Positions 53,948 to 62,713 of a DNA stretch of 64,000 bases are shown piece by piece. The stretch lies in NCBI GenBank assembly GCA_003584005.1, contig QXHL01000009.1:26782-90781 (forward strand). Direction: 5' to 3'. Below the pieces are notes generated by a model. It was given only the letters and a program-made list of their open reading frames with translations. It made no database searches and had not been told where the DNA came from. Each line of letters begins with the position of its first letter. The first letter of the stretch is position 1. The translations under genes were made by a program, and so were the position numbers. The DNA is from Alicyclobacillaceae bacterium I2511 (lineage in GTDB: Bacteria; Bacillota; Bacilli; Alicyclobacillales; Alicyclobacillaceae).

Positions 53948-55243
53948 CAAACGCGCCGTAAAGCCCTGCACTTCAGTGCTGGGGAACTAAGGCGCTCGCC
54001 GTTAGGCGAATGTTTTGTTCTTTTTAAATCGGTAGCAGATTGATTGCTACGATATACTATTCTTATGGAATACAAATCTAATCACAATTGTGGGAGGTGC
54101 TCCGCTTGCTGTCATCAAGCAATACATCGAAAGCCAAAAAAACGTCTAACAAGCGGGAGCACACTCCTTCTTTTATCTGTGAAATCCCTCTTCGCGTCAC
54201 TCGTCGCCAAGAGCAAATCTTAGAAGCACGGTTTGAAGCAGGACGCCAACTCTACAATGCCCTTCTTGGAGAGGCTAAAAAAAGGCTGGCACTTGTCAGG
54301 CAATCTATCGGGTACACGAAGGCCAAGAAAAGCACGAACAAGAAAGAACGGCAGGCTCACTTTGCGGCAGCAAGACAAGCGCACGGATTTTCTGCCTACT
54401 CCCTTGAAGCGTTTGCGGATGAAGTGGTGAGAGACCACAAGAAGATTCGTCGGTTGCAACGAAAGCAAGACCGTCAGCGCCGCGCTAACAATCCTGATTG
54501 CTACGACGAAAAAGGCCGGGTCATCAAAGGCAAGCGTCCAACAAAGAAAAGCCGTCATCAATGGGAAACTGAAACGGAGTTGCAGGAACTGTATCGTCGA
54601 GAAGCAGCCCACCGCAAGACCCTGCACGGACAACTGGCGAATCAGGTGATGGCCATGGGCACCCACATTAAAACCGAAAAACTGAACTACAAAGCGTTTC
54701 AAAAGACGTTTGGTCGTTCCATTGGTGTGAGGGCACCCAAGCTGTTTTTCTCCATCCTCACCCGCAAGGCTGAAAGTGCTGGCGGGAAAGTGGAAGAATT
54801 CAGCACGTATCACACCGCATTATCCCAAGTGTGCCTTTGCGGCCAGAAGCACAAGAAAAAGTTATCCGAGCGGGTCCACGCTTGCGACTGTGGTGTGGTG
54901 ATGCAACGAGACTTGTTCAGTGGCTATCTGGCAAAACATGTACAAGAAGGACGCCTGCAAGTCGCTGATGCAAACGAGCATTGGCAGGGTGCGGAACCGC
55001 TCCTGCGGACGGCTTGGCAACAGGCGTACAATCCACCTGCGAGTGGTCGACAAGGGCCTTTCAGGACCTTGCCGTCCTCCTTCGGAACTTTTCGGAGTCA
55101 GAGCGGGTCGTCCGAAAAAGAGAGTCTGCCCGAGCATAAGGCGCAGGATGTTGTAGCAACGGCGCAAGCCAGCGCGAGAGCCTGCGAGAGTGCAAAGGTA
55201 TAGGCTTTTAGAACCCCCTGGATTTATCCCCATGGGGAGGTTC
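53948..55243 (+). mobile_element. IS1341-type (IS200/IS605 superfamily, tnpB-only) element, copy 1
   Basis: The proposed left end follows the target TTAC (53944-53947) and has a subterminal hairpin (GCACTTCAGTGC inside CCC/GGG, 53963-53984). The right end has a CCCC..GGGG fold and finishes at GGTTC (55243). Copy 2 shows the same right end. There are no terminal inverted repeats or target duplication, as expected for this single-strand transposon class. No tnpA is present, so movement would need one elsewhere. Confidence 0.75.
54106..55203 (+). CDS. tnpB: TnpB-like RNA-guided nuclease with internal deletion of RuvC-I
   Basis: 365 residues from TTG with GGGAGG upstream. The N-terminal REC-like part (FEAGRQLYNALLGEAKKRLA) runs to HGFSAYSLEAF and then jumps directly to ADEVVRDHKKIRRLQ. 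Copy 2 has, before this point, the region ending in GLDIGPSTIAIVGD, which holds the first RuvC aspartate; that region is absent here. The RuvC-II glutamate (HIKTEKLN), the zinc ribbon (CLCG...CDCG) and the RuvC-III aspartate (QRDLFSGYLA) remain. The frame is open across the deletion, so a nuclease-dead but possibly RNA-binding protein could be made. Confidence 0.85.
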   Translation: MLSSSNTSKAKKTSNKREHTPSFICEIPLRVTRRQEQILEARFEAGRQLYNALLGEAKKRLALVRQSIGYTKAKKSTNKKERQAHFAAARQAHGFSAYSLEAFADEVVRDHKKIRRLQRKQDRQRRANNPDCYDEKGRVIKGKRPTKKSRHQWETETELQELYRREAAHRKTLHGQLANQVMAMGTHIKTEKLNYKAFQKTFGRSIGVRAPKLFFSILTRKAESAGGKVEEFSTYHTALSQVCLCGQKHKKKLSERVHACDCGVVMQRDLFSGYLAKHVQEGRLQVADANEHWQGAEPLLRTAWQQAYNPPASGRQGPFRTLPSSFGTFRSQSGSSEKESLPEHKAQDVVATAQASARACESAKV

Positions 55244-55628
55244 AGAGACGGTCATTGACAACTTGCAAAGCCTTGCTGCTCCGCAGAGTACGCCTAGCCC
55301 AAGTTCACCAACGCCAGTCGACAATACCACAGGAACATCCAGCAATCCCGCAACTGTCCCAGGAACGACAACCGGGGTGGCACTCACCGCAACCGCCAGC
55401 ACCCAAGTGCAGGCGGTCGTCACCAGCTTGCAAAGTGACTACCAGGCATTAAACCAGTTCGCTTTGGGAACGGCGTCCTCCGGATTAAGCAGCAGTGGCG
55501 CCAGTGTAGACTTGCAGTCTGTCCTCAGCGACCTAACAGCACAAATCAAGGCGTTGCAGTCCCTAAGCCTGAGCGACAGCACGAGCAGTTCCTCAAACAC
55601 TGGGGACAACTGAACCCAGGTCCATAAA

Positions 55629-55660
55629 AATAGGAGGGGATACATTAATCCCCTCCTATT
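55629..55660. terminator. bidirectional terminator between convergent genes
   Basis: AATAGGAGGGGAT and ATCCCCTCCTATT form a perfect 13-bp stem with a 6-base loop. It lies 16 bases past the split gene's stop and 49 bases before the stop of the convergent permease, so it can end transcription from both sides. Confidence 0.75.
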
Positions 55661-55708
55661 TGGGGTAAACTTTGAACAGACTGCTCAAATCAGTGTCTTC
55701 TGTTAAAC

Positions 55709-57061
55709 TTATTCAAATTTAAGATCTTGTCGCACCCGCAGGTAGGCAAACCAATACAGCAGGCCCACCACAATGAGGACCGCCGTAATGATGAGGTCCC
55801 GCTGTGCTTGCTGTGACAGGGCAATTAGTACGCCCAATACAGCAATTACTGGCGGAATGGGCCAAATCGGCATGCGAAAAGGCCGCACTGCAGATCGATT
55901 GCGAATTCGACTGACAATCGCGGATAGGGCAACCAGCAAGTAAATAACCACAATGATGACCCCGGTGAAGGTAATAAGATTGTTGAGAGTGGTGAAATAG
56001 CACAGTAGGGCATTGCCTACGCCAAGAAAAACAAATCCCCATTTGGGCACGTGATGCCGGTTCATGCTGGCAAAAAACCGATTAATCGGTGGTGGCCAAC
56101 TGTGATCCCTTGAAGAATCTAAGTAGATCCTTGCATAGGCCAAGTTTCCGCTCAGGCCCGTGTCAAACATTGCAATCACGACACCAATCAATAAAATGGT
56201 GGCCCCAACAGGTCCTGCCACCGATTGCGCGATGTACGCCAAGGGCGCACTTGATTTCATGACCGCCGCGAAATTGGGAATTGCCAGAGTGGCAGAAACC
56301 ACTGCCAACACCTCTGTGACAATAGAGATTCCCACAGCCACCATCACCGCACGTGGCAGTGTTCGCCGTGGTTCCACCGTTTCTTCAGCAAAGTACAAAG
56401 GCCAGTCGTAGCCATTGAATGCAAATAAGGCGGGCACCACTGCAGCCAATAGTCCAGACAATCCGATGCCAGTCAAAGTCCCTGTGGAGTTCAAAATCAC
56501 CGGATGAAAAAGAAAAGAGGCAGGGTGACGGATGGCTGCAAAGGTCACCCCAATAAACGCTAAAATCACAACCATTTCAATGATGAGCATCACTGTCGCT
56601 ACCCAGCTGGCCGTGCCAATGCGCTCAAGGGAGAATACTGTAACTAGTACCATCATTACCACTGCTCCCCAGTTAACAGGAATCTGGGGGACTAAAGCAT
56701 TTAAGTAGGTGGCAGCGGCCACGAGAATACTGGCGGTAATGACCACGCCGAGGACGAGAAACAGAAGCACCGCCACAAACCCCCAGGGTCCACCGAGAAC
56801 CTCTCGAATAATCCGATACGCTCCACCCGCACCAGGATGAACAGACCCCAGTTCCGCGTACGCAAAAGCCATCGATAAGGCAATACATGCCCCAATAATG
56901 AAAGCCCAAAATACGCCCGTTCCTGCCGAACTCAATCCCGCACCGTAAACTAAAAAGACGGAAGTTGTGGGCGAAATGGCAGCAACCGCAATGGCCAGCA
57001 CCTGGCTTTGACCGAGCACTGGCTTAAACCCGTGTGATGGCTGTTCCCCCGAACTTTTCAC
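55709..57061 (-). CDS. APC-superfamily amino acid permease
   Basis: About 450 residues with twelve membrane segments; the GTG giving KSSGEQPSHGF is preferred for spacing from AGAGGGTGG. The early segment QVLAIAVAAISPTTSVFLVY and YAELGSVHPGAGGAYRIIRE carry the family's helix-1/helix-2 motifs, and FNGYDWPLYFAEETVEPRRT is the helix-6 end (usually GFDxxxxxAEExxNP). It is divergent from the dipeptidase gene, and the two may form an uptake-and-peptide-degradation theme with glutaminase nearby. Substrate unknown. Confidence 0.9.
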   Translation of the reverse strand: MKSSGEQPSHGFKPVLGQSQVLAIAVAAISPTTSVFLVYGAGLSSAGTGVFWAFIIGACIALSMAFAYAELGSVHPGAGGAYRIIREVLGGPWGFVAVLLFLVLGVVITASILVAAATYLNALVPQIPVNWGAVVMMVLVTVFSLERIGTASWVATVMLIIEMVVILAFIGVTFAAIRHPASFLFHPVILNSTGTLTGIGLSGLLAAVVPALFAFNGYDWPLYFAEETVEPRRTLPRAVMVAVGISIVTEVLAVVSATLAIPNFAAVMKSSAPLAYIAQSVAGPVGATILLIGVVIAMFDTGLSGNLAYARIYLDSSRDHSWPPPINRFFASMNRHHVPKWGFVFLGVGNALLCYFTTLNNLITFTGVIIVVIYLLVALSAIVSRIRNRSAVRPFRMPIWPIPPVIAVLGVLIALSQQAQRDLIITAVLIVVGLLYWFAYLRVRQDLKFE

Positions 57062-57294
57062 AGAATCCACCCTCTTTTTATTAATTTCAATATATTAAAT
57101 TTACGTGGTACTATTTACACTATATTAATAATTTTCGCGTGTCAATAACTTTATACTGTGTGTCCGAACAGGGGGCAGGTAGGGTCGGTACATTCACACA
57201 AAATCGAGTCATTTATGTAGCTTAGTAAAATTCAATCGGAAAAAATTAATATCTTGAAATCCGCCTCCATTCAAACCTATAATGGGGCGCAGAC

Positions 57295-58347
57295 GTGTCA
57301 TGGGGAGTGTTTCGTATCGACAATGTACAGCATCATCCCGCAGTCTTTGACCTGCACTCTGACATCATCACCGACATTGCCATTCGTCGCGCACAGGGGG
57401 AACGAAGCGTTTTTAAAACAAGACACTTTCCTCGCCTTGTGAAAAGCGGCGTCATGGCAGCCGTGCTTGCCCTTTGGGTGGAACCCCACTACCGACAAAA
57501 CAGTCCCACAAGGCTGTGGCAACTGCTGGGTGCCTTTTTAGCGGATTTGGCAGATTCCCCTGAATGCGTGCGCCTAGTCACAGACAAAGCCTCCCTATTG
57601 GAGACCCTTGAAAAGGGGAAATTTGGGGTCTTCCTCGGAGTGGAAGGAATGACATTTGTGGAGCAATGGCCTGTTGCTGGCAATCATGCAAAAACGTCTG
57701 CATTGGACCTATTGCCAGAACGACTCCGCGAATCACTCGGAATTGTGCAAGCTCTTGGCCTACGCCACGCCATCCTGGTCTGGGGGGAACAAAACCAATT
57801 GGCCGGGGGTCCGGGGGGTTCCTACAACCCACAGGCAAGTACAGGCCTCACCCCGTTTGGGAGGTATACTGTGCAAGAATTGGCAGTGCGCAACATTGTG
57901 GTGGATGTCTCCCATTTAGACGAATCCTCCACCGACGGTGTATTTTCTGCCGTCCCAGGGGTTGTCATTGCATCACACTCCAATGCCCGCGCCCTGTGTA
58001 ATGTGCCACGCAATTTATCTGATGCCCACCTGCGAGAAATTGGACGCAGAAACGGTGTGGTGGGAATCAACGCCTACAGTCGCTTTCTCCATTCCAGTAC
58101 CGCCACGTTGGACCACTACATTGACCACCTCGTCTATGTAGCCAATCAGATTGGCATTGACCACGTGGCCCTTGGCTTTGACTTTATGGATTATCTTCCT
58201 TCCACTCTAGGGTTTCCGGAACAAACTCAGAGCTTAGAGCGCGTCGAGGATGTGCCCAACCTACTGCATCGTCTGAGACAACGAGGATTTAGTACTCGTG
58301 AAGTGGAACAAATTTCTTTTTACAACGCCCTGCGGATTTTTGGCTGA
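57295..58347 (+). CDS. membrane-dipeptidase family (peptidase M19) protein
   Basis: 350 residues. FDLHSDIITDIAIRRAQGER holds the DxHxD zinc site, GVFLGVEGMTFV the bridging glutamate, and VVIASHSNARALCNVPRNLS and VALGFDFMDYLPSTLG the remaining ligands (histidine and aspartate). It hydrolyses dipeptides, often including D-residues. No signal peptide is seen, so it is probably cytoplasmic, as is usual in Bacillota. The start is uncertain: the GTG used has only a weak site, and a second GTG twelve bases on is also possible. Confidence 0.9.
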   Translation: MSWGVFRIDNVQHHPAVFDLHSDIITDIAIRRAQGERSVFKTRHFPRLVKSGVMAAVLALWVEPHYRQNSPTRLWQLLGAFLADLADSPECVRLVTDKASLLETLEKGKFGVFLGVEGMTFVEQWPVAGNHAKTSALDLLPERLRESLGIVQALGLRHAILVWGEQNQLAGGPGGSYNPQASTGLTPFGRYTVQELAVRNIVVDVSHLDESSTDGVFSAVPGVVIASHSNARALCNVPRNLSDAHLREIGRRNGVVGINAYSRFLHSSTATLDHYIDHLVYVANQIGIDHVALGFDFMDYLPSTLGFPEQTQSLERVEDVPNLLHRLRQRGFSTREVEQISFYNALRIFG

Positions 58348-58404
58348 GTTGTCCCACGACAATCCCAGCCGCAAGGTTGATTTCAGACAGTAAAGGAGAA
58401 CCCT

Positions 58405-58950
58405 ATGGAATTTAATTACGCCAAATTGCGATCCGTTCGCCAAGAGCAGGGGTTGACCATTTCGGACTTGGCCGAGAAGTGTGGCGCCAGCGCAAGCCTC
58501 ATAAGCCAAATCGAACGTGGGAAAGTTGTGCCCACCCTAACAATCTTTCTACACGTGTGCCAGGCATTGAATCTCCCGATGCACTATTTTTTTGAGGCCA
58601 ACCCAGACGAGGAACTGGTGGTCCGCAAAGACAATCGGAAAGTTATCAAACTGCCAAATTCCCATGTGGAATATCAACTTCTGTCCCCCAATTTACACGG
58701 CCAAATTGAGTTTCTGTTAGTTGAAATCCAGCCCGGTCCGGCCGTTGACACTGAGGCTGTGTTCACACATGCCGGGGAGGAGTGTGGTTTCGTGTTAGAC
58801 GGGGAACTGATTGTGCATTTTAGCACCTCAGATGTCCACCTAAAGGCTGGTGACAGTATCTGTTTTCCCTCTACAACCCCCCACCGTTACCACAATCCCG
58901 GCGCAACGGTAAGCCGTTCCGTCTGGGCCATGACACCGCCGAGTTTTTGA
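58405..58950 (+). CDS. XRE-family regulator with C-terminal cupin domain
   Basis: 181 residues. The N-terminal HTH reads LRSVRQEQGLTISDLAEKCG and ASASLISQIERGKVVPTLTI. The cupin domain includes HAGEECGFVLDGELIVHFST and DSICFPSTTPHRYHNPGATV. This HTH-cupin design (PuuR/SutR type) usually senses a small metabolite. It starts behind AAGGAG, 57 bases after the dipeptidase on the same strand, and may regulate the dipeptidase and the divergent permease. Confidence 0.9.
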   Translation: MEFNYAKLRSVRQEQGLTISDLAEKCGASASLISQIERGKVVPTLTIFLHVCQALNLPMHYFFEANPDEELVVRKDNRKVIKLPNSHVEYQLLSPNLHGQIEFLLVEIQPGPAVDTEAVFTHAGEECGFVLDGELIVHFSTSDVHLKAGDSICFPSTTPHRYHNPGATVSRSVWAMTPPSF

Positions 58951-59015
58951 GCGACCTGGACAACTTTATCCGCGTCGCTCAAACCCATTTCTTAAATCAT
59001 CACTCAAACCATCGC

Positions 59016-59037
59016 TTTACGGGGCAAGCGTCTGCCC
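59016..59037. repeat. 22-bp hairpin sequence repeated at 62714
   Basis: TTACGGGGCAAGCGTCTGCC continues with CC to make a stem (GGGGC/GCCCC). The same 22 bases with one difference recur at 62714-62735, at the end of the AMP-ligase fragment. Whether it is a shared terminator-like hairpin or a duplication scar is unclear. Confidence 0.45.
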
Positions 59038-59134
59038 CGCCAGAAGATGGTGTGATACAGACCGGATTCTATTTGCGGGACTTTAGTCCCTGTTGGGTGT
59101 CAAAAGGCCACTCCCCCCATATTTCGGACAGGCA

Positions 59135-59485
59135 CTAATAGACAATGACTTTGTCCGCCCACAGCGTCCATTCGGTGAGTTCTTCCAGGGTACTCCGGTG
59201 AACCCCCGAAATTAGGGCGTCCTCCTGCAGGGCGCGGGCATCCATGCAGGTCCCGCAAGCGCCACATTCGACGCCACGGCGCACGGCCACGGTAATCATG
59301 TGTTCGAGATTATAATAGCCATTGGGGGTTTGCTGTCCACGACGGGCACAGTGAACGGCGTCCGCCATGAAAAAAAATTTAACCCCAACCTCTGGTTGCT
59401 TGGCAACCGCAATGGCATGGCGTAACGCATTGTATGTGCGCTCGGTGCCATAAGGTGGGTCATTGGCAATGAACAGAATCTGCAC
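59135..59485 (-). CDS. DsrE-family sulfur-relay-type protein
   Basis: 116 residues from GTG with AAAGGAG upstream. ILFIANDPPYGTERTYNALR is the typical DsrE/YchN start, and VECGACGTCMDARALQEDAL carries three cysteines, of which the last (CMDAR) is at the position of the sulfur-carrying cysteine in the family. It is 66 bases downstream of the cysteine desulfurase, which could load it with persulfide sulfur. Confidence 0.88.
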   Translation of the reverse strand: MQILFIANDPPYGTERTYNALRHAIAVAKQPEVGVKFFFMADAVHCARRGQQTPNGYYNLEHMITVAVRRGVECGACGTCMDARALQEDALISGVHRSTLEELTEWTLWADKVIVY

Positions 59486-59551
59486 GAAAAAACAACTCCT
59501 TTTAGAGGTAGTCCAAACCAGTAGTCCGAAACATGCACTTGCTTGTGTCTA

Positions 59552-60709
59552 TCAAGTGTTGAGCGACTGTGCCGCCCGAATGAGGGCCTCGGCCGCCGTC
59601 TCAATGTCTGCCTGAGTGGTCTCACGCCCCAAGCTAATACGGATGAGGCCTCGCGCCAGGTCCGGAATAACCCCCATGGCCCGAAGCGTGGGTGCCCCAG
59701 CATCCTCCGGATGGTGACAGGCCGAACCAGTCCCCGCCCGCAGCGTTGGACACGCTGACAACAACTTGGCCCCTGGCCATCCTGGCACAGCCAGCGCCAA
59801 CGTGTTGGGCAGGCGTGGCCCCTCCCGACCAAAGATGTGGCAGTCCGGCAGGGCCGCCAGCAATCGATTTTCAAGGCCATCCCGAAGCTGGGCCTGCCGC
59901 GTGGGTCCTTCCTGTGCCAGCCAGGTTTGGGCAAGACGAGCCGCCATGCCCAAGCCCACCACGGATGGGGTATTTTCTGTCCCACTACGGGCCCCAGACT
60001 CTTGGCCACCGCCGGTGAGCAGAGGGGGAAAGTCCAGTCCCGGGCGAATAAACAGTGCGCCAATGCCTTTCGGGGCGTAAAGTTTGTGACCCGCCACGGT
60101 CAACAGGTCCACATCGAGACTTTGGACATCCAAGGGAATTTTCCCTACCGCTTGGGCGGCGTCGGTGTGTACCAACGCCCCAACCGCATGGGCGCGGCGA
60201 GCTACCTGTGCAATCGGTTGAATCGTGCCAATCTCATTGTTGGCACACATCACGCTGACAAGGGCCACCTGATTGTTTAGGACAGCATCCAACGCATCCA
60301 GGCGGATGACCCCCTGCTCATTGACGGGAATCGTGACCACCTCAGCCCCAACTGCACGCAGTGCCTGCGCTGTTTTTGCTACCGCGGGATGTTCCACCGC
60401 CGAGATTAAAATTCGACGGCGTTCTCCCTGCCAATAAGCCAATCCAGCGCGAAGCGCCCAATTGTCGCTTTCTGTGCCACCGCCGGTAAACACAAGAGCG
60501 CCAGAAGTGGTGCCCAGCAGTGTGGCTAAATCGGATCGGGCGGCTTCCACAGCCATTCGCACAGTCATGGCTTCCGGGTAGGTCGCAGAGGGATTGTAAA
60601 AGCGGTCCCGCCAATAGGGGGTCATGACTGCTACCACTTCCGGAGCCACCGGGGTGGTGGCATTGTAGTCCAAATACACCGGAACATTGAGGTCTTGGCG
60701 AGATTTCAT
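59552..60709 (-). CDS. cysteine desulfurase (NifS/IscS family)
   Basis: 385 residues from the ATG that overlaps the upstream TGA by one base. VYLDYNATTPVAPEVVAVM begins the fold, VEHPAV contributes the PLP-stacking histidine, the PLP lysine is K209 in TVAGHKLYAPKG, and the persulfide cysteine is C331 in GTGSACHHPED on a class-I-type loop. It takes sulfur from cysteine to leave alanine and hands persulfide to acceptors such as the DsrE or rhodanese proteins encoded on both sides. Confidence 0.93.
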   Translation of the reverse strand: MKSRQDLNVPVYLDYNATTPVAPEVVAVMTPYWRDRFYNPSATYPEAMTVRMAVEAARSDLATLLGTTSGALVFTGGGTESDNWALRAGLAYWQGERRRILISAVEHPAVAKTAQALRAVGAEVVTIPVNEQGVIRLDALDAVLNNQVALVSVMCANNEIGTIQPIAQVARRAHAVGALVHTDAAQAVGKIPLDVQSLDVDLLTVAGHKLYAPKGIGALFIRPGLDFPPLLTGGGQESGARSGTENTPSVVGLGMAARLAQTWLAQEGPTRQAQLRDGLENRLLAALPDCHIFGREGPRLPNTLALAVPGWPGAKLLSACPTLRAGTGSACHHPEDAGAPTLRAMGVIPDLARGLIRISLGRETTQADIETAAEALIRAAQSLNT

Positions 60710-61386
60710 CAGGACACCCCCTTCACACCTACAACTGGAAACCCTTGCGCCTTCCAATCACTCACGCCATCCGCCAATCGAATGGCTCGGTAGCCGTTTT
60801 TACGAAGCATTTCTACGGCGTGTAGGGACAACACGCAGTACGGCCCGCGACAATAAGCCACAATCGTCTGGTCCTTAGGGAGTTCCGCCAACCGGCCAGC
60901 CAGTTCTTCCACAGGCAAAGAGACCGCGCCAGGCCAGTGGCCCACGGCGTATTCCTCAGTGGGGCGTACATCGAGGAGGGTCAGCGACTCTTGCGTCAAA
61001 CGCTGCTGGAGCGCAACCGTATCCAATGCTTCGAGTGCCTCGCGGTCCCGCAGAAATGCCTCGGTAATCGCCGACATCTCGGCATAATACCGTTGTGCCA
61101 ACCCTCGCAACGTGCGGAAAAGCTCGCAAGTGGCCTCATCCGTGAGTTCGTAGACACGAAAGGTCCCCCGATGTTCCACCCGCACCAACCGCGCCTCGCG
61201 CAGATGCTGCAAGTGCTGGGACGTGCTGCTGACCGACATAGCGCTCTTGCGCGCCAATTGCTCCACCGTCATGGGACCCTGGCAGAGCAAATCCAGGAGC
61301 TCCAACCGCCGCGGATGATCCACAGCTCGGCCCACACGTGCGATTTGCTCATAGATTGCATCTTTAAACGCCCGATCAGAGCCCAT
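60709..61386 (-). CDS. ArsR-type HTH fused to a rhodanese domain
   Basis: About 225 residues, starting at the ATG after GGAGG (MGSDRAFKDAIYEQ). Residues 20-85 form a winged helix of the ArsR class (DHPRRLELLDLLCQGPMTVE, VSSTSQHLQHLREARLVRV). Residues 130-225 are rhodanese: LLDVRPTEEYAVGHWPGAVS and VAYCRGPYCVLSLHAVEMLR, with active cysteine C179 in a six-residue loop. It could sense persulfide or sulfane sulfur directly. Stop and start of the next gene overlap (TGATG), so it is coupled to the cysteine desulfurase. Confidence 0.92.
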   Translation of the reverse strand: MGSDRAFKDAIYEQIARVGRAVDHPRRLELLDLLCQGPMTVEQLARKSAMSVSSTSQHLQHLREARLVRVEHRGTFRVYELTDEATCELFRTLRGLAQRYYAEMSAITEAFLRDREALEALDTVALQQRLTQESLTLLDVRPTEEYAVGHWPGAVSLPVEELAGRLAELPKDQTIVAYCRGPYCVLSLHAVEMLRKNGYRAIRLADGVSDWKAQGFPVVGVKGVS

Positions 61387-61620
61387 TTTTAAGTCCTCCA
61401 TTAATCAATGGATTTGTTGAATATAGTGTATTTATAATATCCTCCCCATGGAGGCCCGTCAAATGGACTGGACATGTGCGAAGCAATCTGAAATGATAGC
61501 CCGGGAGTAGATTCGCATGACAGTGCAGAAATTTTCACGATTCAGTTGGGCTTGTAGCACAACAAATCTGTGCCAGTCGAGAGGATACATGTACTCATCA
61601 ATCCATAGAAGGTGACAAAC

Positions 61621-62592
61621 TTGATTCACATCAGTCCTACTAAGTGGGCAGACCAAATGGAGAAATGGGTAACAGAAAACAAGGCCTATGGTGCGGATGG
61701 TGCTGCAGCTTCCTACATACCGGCCTTACAAAATGTGAATGCATCGGCGTTGGGGATTTGCCTGATTGCCGCAGACGATGTGAAAATTGCCGTTGGGGAT
61801 TGGAATACGCCCTTTACATTGCAGAGTGTATCAAAAGTCATTAATTTTCTCGTTGCCTGTGAGTCTCGAGGAATTGATACAATTTTGCGAAAAGTGGATG
61901 TAGAGCCGACAGGGGACACCTTTGACTCCATCATCCGCCTCGAAATTCACAAACCTGACAAACTCTTTAATCCCATGATTAATGCCGGGGCAATCACTGT
62001 GGCTTCGATGTTACCGGGTGTAACGGCCGTTGAAAAACTCGACGTGTTTATGTCGTACATGGAGAAAATATTAGGTAAACGCCCCCCTGTCAACAGAAAA
62101 GTTTATGAGTCTGAATGGGCCAATTCGGAACGCAACCGAGCACTCGCACACTATTTGAAAGGGCTCGGCTATTTGGAGTCCGATGTGCTGACAGCGTTGG
62201 AGGTATATATCGGTGAGTGCGCCGTGGAAGTGAACACGGAAGATTTGGCTACCATTGGGCTGATTCTCTCACAAGATGGGTACAACGCGCGGGTAGCCGC
62301 GCAAATCCTGTCCAAGCAGGTCGTTCGGATCACCAAATCGTTAATGATGACGTGCGGAATGTACAATGCATCGGGAAAAATGGCGGCGTTTATCGGAATC
62401 CCTGCGAAAAGTGGGGTGTCTGGCGGAATTCTTGCAACCGTGCCGACACGCGCACGCCAATCCGATAATCCGTTTGCAAGTGGGTGTGGCATTGGGATTT
62501 ACGGGCCAGCAATCAATGAAGTAGGAAACAGTGTAGCAGGGACAGCACTGCTCCAACGGATTTCCGAGGCCTGGGACCTGAGTATATTTTAA
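61621..62592 (+). CDS. glsA: glutaminase
   Basis: About 323 residues, starting at the TTG 8 bases after AGAAGG. The catalytic serine is in FTLQSVSKVINFLVACE (S-x-x-K). NPMINAGAITVASML, RNRALAHYLKGLGYLES and PAKSGVSGGILATVPTR are the conserved blocks of the serine-dependent beta-lactamase-like glutaminase family. It hydrolyses glutamine to glutamate and ammonia. Ammonia release is a known acid-resistance route in some bacteria, which would suit an acidophile, but that is inference. Confidence 0.96.
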   Translation: MIHISPTKWADQMEKWVTENKAYGADGAAASYIPALQNVNASALGICLIAADDVKIAVGDWNTPFTLQSVSKVINFLVACESRGIDTILRKVDVEPTGDTFDSIIRLEIHKPDKLFNPMINAGAITVASMLPGVTAVEKLDVFMSYMEKILGKRPPVNRKVYESEWANSERNRALAHYLKGLGYLESDVLTALEVYIGECAVEVNTEDLATIGLILSQDGYNARVAAQILSKQVVRITKSLMMTCGMYNASGKMAAFIGIPAKSGVSGGILATVPTRARQSDNPFASGCGIGIYGPAINEVGNSVAGTALLQRISEAWDLSIF

Positions 62593-62619
62593 ATACCTCA
62601 CTGACAATGCGCCTTGTTT

Positions 62620-62672
62620 AAAGCGCCCCCAATCGTCGTTTTCTGTGCCACCGCTGACTGGCATGGCGGTCA
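62620..62672 (-). pseudogene. tiny cysteine-desulfurase-like scrap
   Basis: The minus-strand reading VSGGTENDDWGRF resembles TGGGTESDNWALR of the nearby cysteine desulfurase, and the underlying bases share the block TTTCTGTGCCACCGC with 60470. Only about a dozen residues match, so this is tentative. Confidence 0.35.
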
Positions 62673-62713
62673 AGAAAGTTCACGCGGTGGCTTGCAACCA
62701 AGGCCTGTTCCAC

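Larger units (their letters stand above)
53865..55613 (+). pseudogene. riboswitch-controlled Ser/Thr-rich protein gene, split by a TnpB element
   Basis: The 5' part (53865-53947) starts at TTG behind GAAGG and reads LAQRKEVSICASVSKYDFLN then PAWNIHLT. The 3' part (from 55244) reads ETVIDNLQSLAAPQSTPSPS, a low-complexity Pro/Ser/Thr linker, and a Gln/Leu/Ser-rich tail (TSLQSDYQALNQFALGTASS). If the 1296-bp element is removed after TTAC, the two parts join in one frame of 150 codons. An AAAGGAGG lies inside the 5' part, followed by ATC where an ATG could once have been, so the true start is uncertain. Function is unknown; c-di-GMP control suggests a surface or adhesion role. Confidence 0.7.

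Noticed and set aside
59296..60063. 255-residue minus-strand frame overlapping DsrE and cysteine desulfurase
   Set aside because: It is in another frame of two well-supported genes on the same strand and is rich in Arg/Trp/Pro, typical of a shadow frame.
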